DNA of 64,000 nt from Streptococcus sp. DTU_2020_1001019_1_SI_AUS_MUR_006 (GTDB lineage: Bacteria; Bacillota; Bacilli; Lactobacillales; Streptococcaceae): contig NZ_CP135436.1 of assembly GCF_032340315.1 (NCBI RefSeq), forward strand, positions 2,097,952 to 2,161,951, in the 5' to 3' direction. Shown here piece after piece: positions 1 to 7,383 of this stretch. The notes under the pieces are model-generated. The model was given only the letters and a program-made list of their open reading frames with translations, ran no database searches and was not told the origin of the DNA. A program made the translations under genes and the position numbers. Numbering within the stretch: position 1 is the stretch's first letter; the number at the start of each line of letters is the position of its first letter.

Positions 1-3000
1 CTTGTCGATTCCATTAGGATCCGAACCATTATCAGATCTAGCAAGAAGACCACCAACACGAGCTTTATTGGCTGTAATATCAGCATCTACATAAGCGTGT
101 TTGATATTCCCTCTCCAAATTTCACCGGCAATACCACCAATATCCCAGCCTTTGTCACCAACACCAGTAAGTTTACCAATGAATGCGACATTTTTAAGTA
201 GGCCACCAACATCTGCTTTATTGACAATACCAGCAATACCATCTTTACCAAGAACACTACCAGTCACCTTGACATTCTCAACTGTAGCATTTTTAATCGT
301 TCTTGCAAGTGGTGAAATATTTTCAGCCCAAGGCATATTGATATCAACGTTACCTAGGTTAATATTTGTAACCGAGCCACCCTCGATATTATCGAACAAT
401 TGACGAGCCATATTGTGGATTGTGTACTGCTTTCCTTCAACACTTGTTAAAGTTCCACTAAACTTACCAGGTACATATTGTTTATTTGGTGTTGGAACAT
501 TAGCTGCATTAAGATCAGCACCTAGTTTAAATGTTCCATTTTTATTGTCCTGCATGGCCTTTACAAGATCATTGAAATCATAGTAAACATCACCTTCATG
601 GGCTTTTGGCTTAGCAAAGTAATGAACATATTCCTCTGTAAACTGATTATCTGCGTTACGTTGGACTAGGTCTGGTGCTTTAGCAGTTACTTTGTACAAT
701 GTTTTACCATCTACAGTAACTTCTTCAATCTTGTCAACAGCTAGTCTTGTAACCTTGTTATCATGAGTTGTCACTTTCAAGTAATAAGGTTTAACATCTG
801 ATGGTTTAGCTGACAATAGACTATTATCAGTTTCTACACCTTGGTCATCAACACTGATAAGGCTGGTTTCCTTGATATTTTTGACTTCGACTTTTTTGAG
901 ATCAAGTCGCAGTGGTTCTTCCGTGAGAACAACTTCTTCGTTCCCATTTCCACGATCGTAAACCATCTTAGTCGCAATCTTGTAGTCCTTGTAGTATTTC
1001 AAGTTTGTAAGATTTGCAGTCAGGTCTCCCTCAGACATGTTGACTGTTTGAAGGCTAGTATCACCATCTTTCAAGACAACTTCAAGAGATTTAATGGTTA
1101 CACCTGTTGGTTTAACCAATTGGTAACGAACCTTGGCACTACGCTCTAATTCTTCTTTATCTATATGAGTGAGGGTCAACGTTGGCTCAGTCAGGATTTG
1201 ATCACCTTTTTTGATGATACGATCTTGAACTGCTTCAACAACTTCCTCTGAAATCGTTGGAGCATCCGCAGTTTTCACGCCCTTAAGAGTCTTATAGACT
1301 TTGGTAATCTTTTTCTTACCGTTTTGACCAGCTTGAGCAACAACTTCTGTTCCCTTCGGAAGAGTGCTGTCTACTTCTGTTCTTGTCTCGAAAGGAATTT
1401 CTTCAAACGAAACTTCTTCAACTTGACCTTCAATAGCCTTGGTACCACGACTAATTTTTTCGTTTACTGGCGCCGTAACAATTTCTGTACTCGTGCTGAT
1501 TGGGTCCCCAACTTTTTGGCCATTGACTGTCTTATAGACACGATGAATCAGCTGACTTCCTGCTTGACCGTTTTGAATCACTGTTTCTTCATCAGTGTAA
1601 CGAGTATCATCAGCTACATACTCCTTTGTATATGGAACTGCTACTGTTTCAGTTTCTGTGACAGTTGCTTCAGCTACTTCATACGCTGGCAACTCTGGCT
1701 GAACTAGGGATTCACCTTCGTGACCTGCTTCTTGGGTTCCTTTGGCTGTAATCTCACCTGTATAAGCTGGGGCTTCTGGCTGAACAAGAGATTCGCCTTC
1801 ATGGCCTTCTTCTTGCGTGCCTTTAGCACTAATCTCGCCGGTGTAGGCTGGCAATTCTGGCTGAACTAGGGATTCGCCTTCGTGGCCTTCTTCTTGCGTG
1901 CCTTTAGCACTATGCTCGCTAGTGTAAGCTGGGGCTTCTGGTTGAACTAGGGATTCACCTTCGTGACCTGCTTCTTGGGTGCCTTTAGCACTAATCTCGC
2001 CGGTGTAGGCTGGCAATTCTGGCTGAACTAGGGATTCGCCTTCGTGGCCTTCTTCTTGCGTGCCTTTAGCACTATGCTCGCTAGTGTAAGCTGGGGCTTC
2101 TGGTTGAACTAGGGATTCACCTTCGTGACCTGCTTCTTGGGTGCCTTTAGCACTAATCTCGCCTGTATAGGCTGGCAACTCTGGTTGAACTAGGGATTCG
2201 CCTTCATGGCCTGCTTCTTGAGTTCCTTTAGCGCTAAATTCGCCTGTATAGGCTGGCAATTCTGGCTGAATCAAAGATTCGCCTTCGTGGCCCTCTTCTT
2301 GAGTTCCTTTAGTGCTAAGTTCGCCTGTATAGGCTGGCAATTCTGGTTGAACCAAAGTTTCGCCTTCGTGGCCTGCTTCTTGAGTGCCTTTAGTGCTAAG
2401 TTCGCCTGTATAGGCTGGCAATTCTGGTTGAACCAAAGTTTCGCCTTCGTGGCCTGCTTCTTGAGTGCCTTTAGCACTAAGTTCGCCTGTATAGGCTGGC
2501 AATTCTGGCTGAACCAAAGATTCGCCTTCGTGACCTGCTTCTTGAGTGCCTTTAGCGCTAAGTTCGCCTGTATAGGCTGGCAATTCTGGCTGAACCAAAG
2601 ATTCGCCTTCGTGACCCTCTTCTTGGGTTCCTTTGGCTGTAAGCTCGCCGGTGTAGGCTGGCAATTCTGGCTGAACCAAAGATTCGCCTTCGTGGCCTGC
2701 TTCTTGAGTGCCTTTAGCGCTAAGTTCGCCTGTATAGGCTGGCAATTCTGGTTGAACCAAAGATTCGCCTTCGTGGCCTGCTTCTTGAGTGCCTTTAGCA
2801 GTAGCAATTTTCTCTGACTGGTCTTGGAAATCTGATGCTTTAAAGTAACCTACGTACTCGTATCCTTCAATTTGAATGACACCTTTTGCCAAGTCCTCTT
2901 GACTACTTCCAGCAATCGTTTGGTTATAAGACACCAAGATTTTATTCTCAAAGGCTTGAGCTGACTGAGGGATAAAGTAACTACCACCTAGAGCTCCAAT

Positions 3001-3414
3001 AAAGAGAATACCCAACATTTTATTACGATGTTTTTTAGACATCACCACAACAACCAAAGACGCTGTTGCAAAACCAAGAGTTGCTAGGGCCAACTCCTTG
3101 CTTCCAGTGTTCGGCAATTGTTGAGAATTCACTTCCTTTTTTCTGTAAACAAGATAGACAACATCATCTTGCTTTAAATCTGAAGGAAGTTCGCGATGGA
3201 TCAAAGCCTTTTCTGCTTCTGTCAATTCTTGTTCAGCCAAATAACGGTAATGAACTTGGTTTGGTGCTGCCACTTCGTTAGCTGCAACAGTTTCAACTAA
3301 AAAGTTGTTTGCTCCCAAAAGAAATGTCCCGATAACTGCAGAACCTACACCAACTGAGAACTTCCGAATAGAGTATTTAATAACTTTATCAAACTGCATT
3401 TTTCTGTTTTTCAT
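1..3414 (-). CDS. iga: IgA1-protease-like M26 zinc metalloprotease, N-terminal part (runs off the window)
   Basis: This is a surface metalloprotease; family members cleave human IgA1 or other host glycoproteins. The visible 1138 residues read, in order: a YSIRK-type signal peptide (YSIRK at 14-18), an unusual N-terminal LPNTG at 100-104 followed by hydrophobic segments to about 148, fourteen 27-residue repeats at about 206-583, two G5-like domains (about 583-740), and a region with GLUG-type motifs (for example GIAGIV and GGLLKN). The catalytic HExxH part would lie beyond position 1 and is not seen. The ATG at 3414 follows an AGAAAG-like ribosome site and lies one base after the stop of the upstream gene, so translational coupling is likely. 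The order and the LPNTG, KGTQ and VRGL-like features match pneumococcal IgA1 protease as I recall it. A ZmpB/ZmpD-type paralogue is the alternative, because substrate specificity sits in the missing part. Confidence 0.88.
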   Translation of the reverse strand, partial: MKNRKMQFDKVIKYSIRKFSVGVGSAVIGTFLLGANNFLVETVAANEVAAPNQVHYRYLAEQELTEAEKALIHRELPSDLKQDDVVYLVYRKKEVNSQQLPNTGSKELALATLGFATASLVVVVMSKKHRNKMLGILFIGALGGSYFIPQSAQAFENKILVSYNQTIAGSSQEDLAKGVIQIEGYEYVGYFKASDFQDQSEKIATAKGTQEAGHEGESLVQPELPAYTGELSAKGTQEAGHEGESLVQPELPAYTGELTAKGTQEEGHEGESLVQPELPAYTGELSAKGTQEAGHEGESLVQPELPAYTGELSAKGTQEAGHEGETLVQPELPAYTGELSTKGTQEAGHEGETLVQPELPAYTGELSTKGTQEEGHEGESLIQPELPAYTGEFSAKGTQEAGHEGESLVQPELPAYTGEISAKGTQEAGHEGESLVQPEAPAYTSEHSAKGTQEEGHEGESLVQPELPAYTGEISAKGTQEAGHEGESLVQPEAPAYTSEHSAKGTQEEGHEGESLVQPELPAYTGEISAKGTQEEGHEGESLVQPEAPAYTGEITAKGTQEAGHEGESLVQPELPAYEVAEATVTETETVAVPYTKEYVADDTRYTDEETVIQNGQAGSQLIHRVYKTVNGQKVGDPISTSTEIVTAPVNEKISRGTKAIEGQVEEVSFEEIPFETRTEVDSTLPKGTEVVAQAGQNGKKKITKVYKTLKGVKTADAPTISEEVVEAVQDRIIKKGDQILTEPTLTLTHIDKEELERSAKVRYQLVKPTGVTIKSLEVVLKDGDTSLQTVNMSEGDLTANLTNLKYYKDYKIATKMVYDRGNGNEEVVLTEEPLRLDLKKVEVKNIKETSLISVDDQGVETDNSLLSAKPSDVKPYYLKVTTHDNKVTRLAVDKIEEVTVDGKTLYKVTAKAPDLVQRNADNQFTEEYVHYFAKPKAHEGDVYYDFNDLVKAMQDNKNGTFKLGADLNAANVPTPNKQYVPGKFSGTLTSVEGKQYTIHNMARQLFDNIEGGSVTNINLGNVDINMPWAENISPLARTIKNATVENVKVTGSVLGKDGIAGIVNKADVGGLLKNVAFIGKLTGVGDKGWDIGGIAGEIWRGNIKHAYVDADITANKARVGGLLARSDNGSDPNGIDK
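1666..2799 (-). repeat. Fourteen tandem 81-bp (27-residue) repeats inside the iga-like gene
   Basis: The spacing of the core encoding PELPAYTGE is exactly 81 bases from about 1686 to 2739, giving 14 units. The consensus unit begins AKGTQEAGHEGESLVQPEL and ends PAYTGELS. Units near 1929 and 2091 carry PEAPAYTSEH instead, so this part is a 162-bp dimer repeated in tandem: the bases at about 1861-2022 recur at 2023-2184. The last unit (1666-1746) diverges after PAY. Near identity at DNA level indicates recent expansion or gene conversion. The array codes for a Glu/Pro-rich, probably extended stalk between the LPNTG anchor region and the enzyme. Confidence 0.95.
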
Positions 3415-3415
3415 T

Positions 3416-3979
3416 TTAAATCTTTCTAATGTGATCTATTGGATATTGAGCACGCGTCCCTCCAATGAGTTTTGGTCGACTAGCAAGTGCTGTCACATGA
3501 GCCAGACCAATCTCTCTTAAGACTGGTCGAATGGGTACCTGAACATGTTTGATATGCATACCGATAGCTGTATCACCAATGTCTAGACCAGCATCTGCCC
3601 TGATAAATTCGACCTCCACGGGATCCTTCATATAGCGAAAGGCGGCCAATTGACCAGAACCTCCTGCATGTATGGTCGGGAGTACACTCACAATCTCCAA
3701 CTGATGTTTTATAGCTACTTCTCGTTCAACAACTAAAGCCCGATTGACATGTTCACAACCTTGAACAGCCAGTTGAATTCCCTTAGCCGTCAACAGTTCC
3801 AACATAGTCTTGACAATAAGTTCACCGATTTCCTGACTCGAATCTTTTCCGATGTGTCCTCCCAGCACTTCACTCGAAGACAAACCCAAGACAAATAGTG
3901 CTCCCTCCTGTAAAGAAGCCTTGTCTAGTACATCTTCAAGAATCTGCTGTGTTTCTATTTGAATCCGTCTTTGGTCCAT
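3416..3979 (-). CDS. UPF0340 / TIGR01440 family protein (YwlG-like)
   Basis: A 187-residue soluble protein of the conserved family UPF0340 (DUF436), whose function is unknown. Recognisable features are the [16 protein letters not shown] stretch near residues 30-45, [12 protein letters not shown] near 92-103, the [21 protein letters not shown] block, and the C-terminal LIGGTRAQY. There is no signal peptide or membrane segment. The start at 3979 has an AGG ribosome site six bases upstream and a good promoter at 4004-4032. The stop lies one base before the protease start, so the two genes appear to be co-transcribed. Nothing in the family suggests a role in secretion, so the pairing may simply reflect a shared promoter. 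Confidence 0.88.
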   Translation of the reverse strand: MDQRRIQIETQQILEDVLDKASLQEGALFVLGLSSSEVLGGHIGKDSSQEIGELIVKTMLELLTAKGIQLAVQGCEHVNRALVVEREVAIKHQLEIVSVLPTIHAGGSGQLAAFRYMKDPVEVEFIRADAGLDIGDTAIGMHIKHVQVPIRPVLREIGLAHVTALASRPKLIGGTRAQYPIDHIRKI

Positions 3980-4003
3980 ATTTCACCTCGCTTTTTTCAT
4001 TCT

Positions 4004-4032
4004 ATCATATCGTTTTTCATCAATTTTAGCAA
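4004..4032 (-). promoter_or_regulatory. Promoter of the UPF0340-iga transcript
   Basis: Reading on the minus strand, TTGCTA (4032-4027) and TATGAT (4009-4004) are separated by 17 bases and lie about 25 bases before the UPF0340 start. No other promoter is visible before the protease gene. Confidence 0.6.
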
Positions 4033-4461
4033 GATTGGAAGACATAGGAATACCATTTGCTCGGATTCAAAAACTATATGAGGGCTCTTTTCAAAAACTG
4101 ATTCAAATTTTATCTATTTTCAAATATAAACTAAAATTATACTTTGAAAACAAAAAAATATAATAGTTTAGTAAAATCGTTGATGTAACAACATTTACAC
4201 CTAAAAGATTTGTCAGTTGATTCGATTCTAAACTACCGAAAAGCAACTTCTACCATTCTACCCCATGTCTTCCATTAAAGCTACTACTTTGCCTTATTTT
4301 TTGGACATTTTTTCTACCTTGTATTAACATTTAATCATTCAGAAAATTTTCATGAAATTATGCTAAAATTTTAATTCTACTATCAAATTATAATATAGCA
4401 ATTTTTTGAATACAAACTGTATCCAATTTTTTTAAAATAGATTTTACAGAGAAGATAACAA
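4033..4461. other. AT-rich spacer without a recognisable gene
   Basis: No open frame with a ribosome site was found on either strand. The stretch is rich in A/T runs and holds no repeat that I recognise. It separates the iga transcript from the dispersed repeat and the mecA terminator. Confidence 0.6.
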
Positions 4462-4546
4462 AAGGCGGTGTGACAGAAATCGATAGACAAAGTCTAGATT
4501 TCGTAGTCCCAGCCCCGCGAGGATGATTAGGAGCTTTTTGGAGTCT

Positions 4547-4653
4547 AATACTCAATGAAAATCAAAGAGCAAACTAGGAAGCTAGCCGCAGGCTGTACTT
4601 GAGTACGGCAAGGCGACGCTGACGTGGTTTGAATTTGATTTTCGAAGAGTATA
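4547..4653 (+). repeat. BOX element (boxA-boxC type, no boxB)
   Basis: It begins ATACTCAATGAAAATCAAAG and ends TTTTCGAAGAGTATA, the ends known from pneumococcal BOX elements, with the ACGCTGACGTGGTTTGAA segment of boxC. The central part is short (GCTGTACTTGAGTACGGCA), so boxB is absent. The comparison with copy B shows the insertion point at a TA dinucleotide. Confidence 0.88.
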
Positions 4654-4704
4654 AAAGACGAACAGAAAGTTCAATCAACTACCGCGTCAAAGTTTGATTG
4701 CTAA

Positions 4705-4744
4705 TAAAAAGTGAGGTCGGGATCTTTTGTCCCAACCTCTTTTT
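4705..4744 (-). terminator. Terminator downstream of mecA
   Basis: An inverted repeat (GAGGTCGGGA/TCCCAACCTC, 4713-4739) is followed on the minus strand by a T-run. Closely related hairpins terminate mntE/scrK (20128-20157) and sstT (53750-53782). Confidence 0.88.
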
Positions 4745-4749
4745 CTAGA

Positions 4750-5487
4750 TTAAACTTTTTGGAGTCCTTGGACAGCATCGTGGTTGATGATGATTTGACC
4801 GTATTCTTGGAGAACTGAACGGCTGATATCACTATCATCAGCAAATTCACGCATGCGAGCCAATAACCAAGCTGGATAAAGACTTGGATGATCTTCTACA
4901 TCAACCAAAACTGTTAGATAGTATTGGTCGTTCATTTTGTAAAGTTCTGAAGTCTCCATTTGGTAGTCAACCGTTTTGGCAAAAGAAACCAAACTAGCTA
5001 AATTGTCAAAACGTAAGATGTAGTAGATATACGGTTCTCTTTTTCCTTCTTCTACTTCAAGGACTTCATCAAGCGCTGCTTCCTCTTCCTTTTCAACCTG
5101 TTCTAAAGATTGAATGGCTTCAATATCGTCTTTAGTTTTTTCTGCCATGGTTTTCTCCAAGGTTTTCAAAAACTCATCTGGAGACATTTTAGCCAACTCA
5201 TCCATATCAGGAAGGTCTGCCAAATCGTCAAAATCCAAATTCTGGTCGATCTTAGACTTAGTTACAAAGACGTCGACCTTATCAGGCTTCGGTGTTACTC
5301 GGAAACTAAGCATGCCTGTATCCAAAAAACTATCTGGCATTTCTAGTTCATCCAAAATGGCGTAGAAAAATTCTTCTGTTTTCTCTTGCGGAACGAGAAA
5401 GTCTGCGATTTCCATTCCACGATCCATCAAATCTTCTAAAGACATGGTGATTTTTAAAGTCGTATCACTGATTTGTTTCATTTTCAT
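4750..5487 (-). CDS. mecA: Adaptor protein MecA
   Basis: A 245-residue adaptor that in this family delivers substrates to the ClpC ATPase; in streptococci these include competence regulators. The N-terminus MKMKQISDTTLKITMSLED and the following DRGMEIADFLVPQ are typical. The middle is acidic (about 85-160) and the C-terminal domain contains EPYIYYIL, METSELYKMN and the conserved end ADDSDISRSVLQEYGQ. The ATG at 5487 is chosen because GAGG lies nine bases upstream and because it gives the normal MecA length; an upstream in-frame start would add 20 atypical residues. The gene stands alone and ends in the 4705-4744 terminator. Confidence 0.96.
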   Translation of the reverse strand: MKMKQISDTTLKITMSLEDLMDRGMEIADFLVPQEKTEEFFYAILDELEMPDSFLDTGMLSFRVTPKPDKVDVFVTKSKIDQNLDFDDLADLPDMDELAKMSPDEFLKTLEKTMAEKTKDDIEAIQSLEQVEKEEEAALDEVLEVEEGKREPYIYYILRFDNLASLVSFAKTVDYQMETSELYKMNDQYYLTVLVDVEDHPSLYPAWLLARMREFADDSDISRSVLQEYGQIIINHDAVQGLQKV

Positions 5488-5547
5488 AGTTCGTAACCTC
5501 ATACTTTCAGTTCTATCTATTATACAAGATTTCACAGATTTTATCAA

Positions 5548-5845
5548 AAGAATGGCGTTGGGTTATCGATTACTATCTAGTATAGAATACTTATTACGCT
5601 ATCACACTCTTTTTTATCAAAGATAAAACACTTCATTATGCACTTGACCTAGTTCGTGCAAGGATTAAAAGAGGATAAAGGTCTGTATCCCTTTCAAAAA
5701 TGTTCAAATTAAATATTATGTAACAAAAAGAAGACCTTACAGAGTCTTCTTTTTTTCTTTACGGACTACACAATAAATACCCACTCAATAAGCTTGTTAG
5801 AGCAAACGAAGTCAAGTCGATACTGACCTAGCTTAAAAAATCACT
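5548..5845. other. Intergenic region upstream of mecA
   Basis: Nothing coding was recognised here. It holds the terminator at 5730-5757 and probably the mecA promoter (a TATACT hexamer on the minus strand near 5580, with no convincing -35). Confidence 0.5.
5730..5757 (-). terminator. Terminator downstream of the amidohydrolase gene
   Basis: AAGAAGAC and GTCTTCTT form a stem with a short loop. A/T runs flank both sides, so it can work in both directions. It lies about 90 bases past the amidohydrolase stop. Confidence 0.75.
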
Positions 5846-7105
5846 TTATAAATCTACTGTTAGTACCTTCCCAGCTCTCACGACTTGCTCACCTGTAATA
5901 TAGACGTCATCAACATCACTGGATTTGACAGCATAAACGAGGTGAGACAGCATGTTTTCTTGAGGTTGGAGATGGATTTTTCCTTGAGGTTGAATGACTA
6001 GAAAATCTGCTTGCTTGCCGACTTCCAGGCTACCAATCTCATCTTCCATTCTCAACACCTTAGCTCCCTCGATAGTCAGAGCCTTGAGGGCAGTTTCGAT
6101 TGGAAATTGGCTAGCATCGCCACTTTTCATTTTCTGTAAAAGAGCTGCGGTCCGTCCTTCCTCAAACATATCAAGGTTATTGTTAGAAGCAACTGAGTCA
6201 GTCGCAATACCGACTGGCACTCCTGCCTTTTGAAGTTGGACGACTGGTGCAATTCCCGAAGCTAGTTTGAGATTGCTGATAGGATTGTGGGCAATGGCAA
6301 CTTGCGAATCTGCCAAGCGGGTAATTTCTGCTTCATTCAACTCCACACCGTGGGCAAATACAGCCTGATGATCTAAATACCCAAGTTCATCTAGAAAGGC
6401 TATTGGACGTTTACCATAACGCTTCAGGATAATGTCTGACTCTTCCTGTGTTTCTGCCACATGGATATGAAGTGGGATATCTTCTTCTTTTGCTAGGTTC
6501 AAGCTTGCTTCTAGCAATTCTCGACTACAACTGTAGGGCGAATGAGGAGCCACCATAACCTTGAAATTGGGATCCTGATAGCCTTTGATTGTCCCGATGA
6601 CAGCACGAGTTTTTGCTATAGTCTCATCTGTGGTCTCCATGTCTGAAGAAAAGAGAGTTGGAGAAAAATAGCAACGCATCTTGGATGCCTTGACTGCTTC
6701 ATAAATCTTCTCTATCTCTACTCCATTCGGATTGTACATATCATTGAATGTTGTCGTTCCTGACTGGAGCATCTCTGTTAGCGCCTCTTTGACGGCTTTT
6801 GTAGTCATCTCTGGTGTAAATTCTGCTTCTGCTGGCCAGATATAGTCTTCTAGCCATTCATGGAGATTGCTATCGTCACGAATGCCTCTCAAGCCTGTCA
6901 TAGCAGAGTGGGTATGGCAGTTAACCAAACCAGGCATAATCCAAGCACCCTGATAGTCTATGATTTGATCTGCTTGCTTGAGAATTTCTTGATTTTCCTG
7001 ACCGACATAGACGATTTGAGAATTTTCAAGAGCTAAGATACCATCCAGGTAGACATGGAAATCTTGGTCACAAGTCACGATATTTACATGCTGAAAGACT
7101 TTCAT
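5846..7105 (-). CDS. mtaD: Amidohydrolase of the MtaD/TrzA family (MTA/SAH deaminase-like)
   Basis: A 419-residue cytoplasmic metal-dependent deaminase-type hydrolase; relatives deaminate 5'-methylthioadenosine or S-adenosylhomocysteine. The metal motif NCHTHSAM lies near residue 65. It is followed by MAPHSPYSC, then IPLHIHVAETQEE, VFAHGVELNEAE and ATDSVASNNNLD, which supply the remaining His and Asp ligands in the expected order. The C-terminal LGSLEVGK-like segment (EIGSLEVGKQADFLVI) is typical of the superfamily. The ATG at 7105 has GGAG seven bases upstream. Exact substrate is not certain; chlorohydrolase-type annotation is the common alternative. It is flanked by a BOX element and a terminator, so it is probably monocistronic. 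Confidence 0.85.
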   Translation of the reverse strand: MKVFQHVNIVTCDQDFHVYLDGILALENSQIVYVGQENQEILKQADQIIDYQGAWIMPGLVNCHTHSAMTGLRGIRDDSNLHEWLEDYIWPAEAEFTPEMTTKAVKEALTEMLQSGTTTFNDMYNPNGVEIEKIYEAVKASKMRCYFSPTLFSSDMETTDETIAKTRAVIGTIKGYQDPNFKVMVAPHSPYSCSRELLEASLNLAKEEDIPLHIHVAETQEESDIILKRYGKRPIAFLDELGYLDHQAVFAHGVELNEAEITRLADSQVAIAHNPISNLKLASGIAPVVQLQKAGVPVGIATDSVASNNNLDMFEEGRTAALLQKMKSGDASQFPIETALKALTIEGAKVLRMEDEIGSLEVGKQADFLVIQPQGKIHLQPQENMLSHLVYAVKSSDVDDVYITGEQVVRAGKVLTVDL

Positions 7106-7126
7106 CAATAGGCTCCTTTTCTAAAT

Positions 7127-7281
7127 TATACTCTTCGAAAATCAAATTCAAACCACGTCAGCGTCGCCTTGCCGTATGTGTAGGATACTGACTACGTCAG
7201 TTCCATCTACAACCTCAAAACAGTGTTTTGAGCAACCTGCGGCTAGTTTCCTAGTTTGCTCTTTGATTTTCATTGAGTATT
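7127..7281 (-). repeat. BOX element, longer form
   Basis: On the minus strand it runs from ATACTCAATGAAAATCAAAG to TTCGAAGAGTATA. It contains the TTGCTCAAAACACTGTTTTG hairpin and the CTGACGTAGTCAG inverted repeat that are missing from the other two copies. It lies just upstream of the amidohydrolase start, so it may be transcribed in that gene's leader. Confidence 0.88.
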
Positions 7282-7317
7282 AGCTTTCATACTAGATAAT
7301 TTTCTAGCTATTGTAAC

Positions 7318-7340
7318 AAAAAAGTCACCCGAAGGCAACT
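7318..7340 (-). terminator. Terminator of the ABC exporter operon
   Basis: AGTTGCC-TTCG-GGTGACT, a tetraloop hairpin, is followed on the minus strand by TTTTTTG. It lies about 45 bases after the ABC gene stop. Confidence 0.85.
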
Positions 7341-7383
7341 TTTATTCTGTATTTGCTTGTTTGCTTTATAAACGATTAAAAGT

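Larger units (their letters stand above)
4462..4744 (+). repeat. Dispersed intergenic repeat, copy A, interrupted by a BOX element
   Basis: The sequence from AAAGGCGGTG to the AACCTC terminator arm is found again in inverted orientation at 53750-53925. Shared landmarks are GACAGAAATCGATAGACAAA, CCAGCCCCGCGAGGATGATT and CGCGTCAAAGTTTGATTG. In this copy, a 107-bp BOX element sits between GGAGTCT and AAAGACG; these are contiguous in the other copy. The repeat ends in the mecA terminator, so the unit may spread as a terminator-bearing intergenic module. Confidence 0.85.

Noticed and set aside
1666..2799. Regular 81-bp repeats could be taken for a CRISPR array.
   Set aside because: The units are contiguous, without unique spacers, and stay in frame inside a long coding sequence.
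2206..2817. Long open frames on the plus strand and in another minus frame, with periodic protein sequence.
   Set aside because: They are shadows: the 81-base repeat length is a multiple of three, so a stop-free unit stays open in several frames. The continuous frame from the YSIRK start is the real one.
4033..4461. Search for a competence (ComE or ComX box) site next to mecA.
   Set aside because: No TACGAATA-like or ComE direct-repeat sequence was seen in the region.
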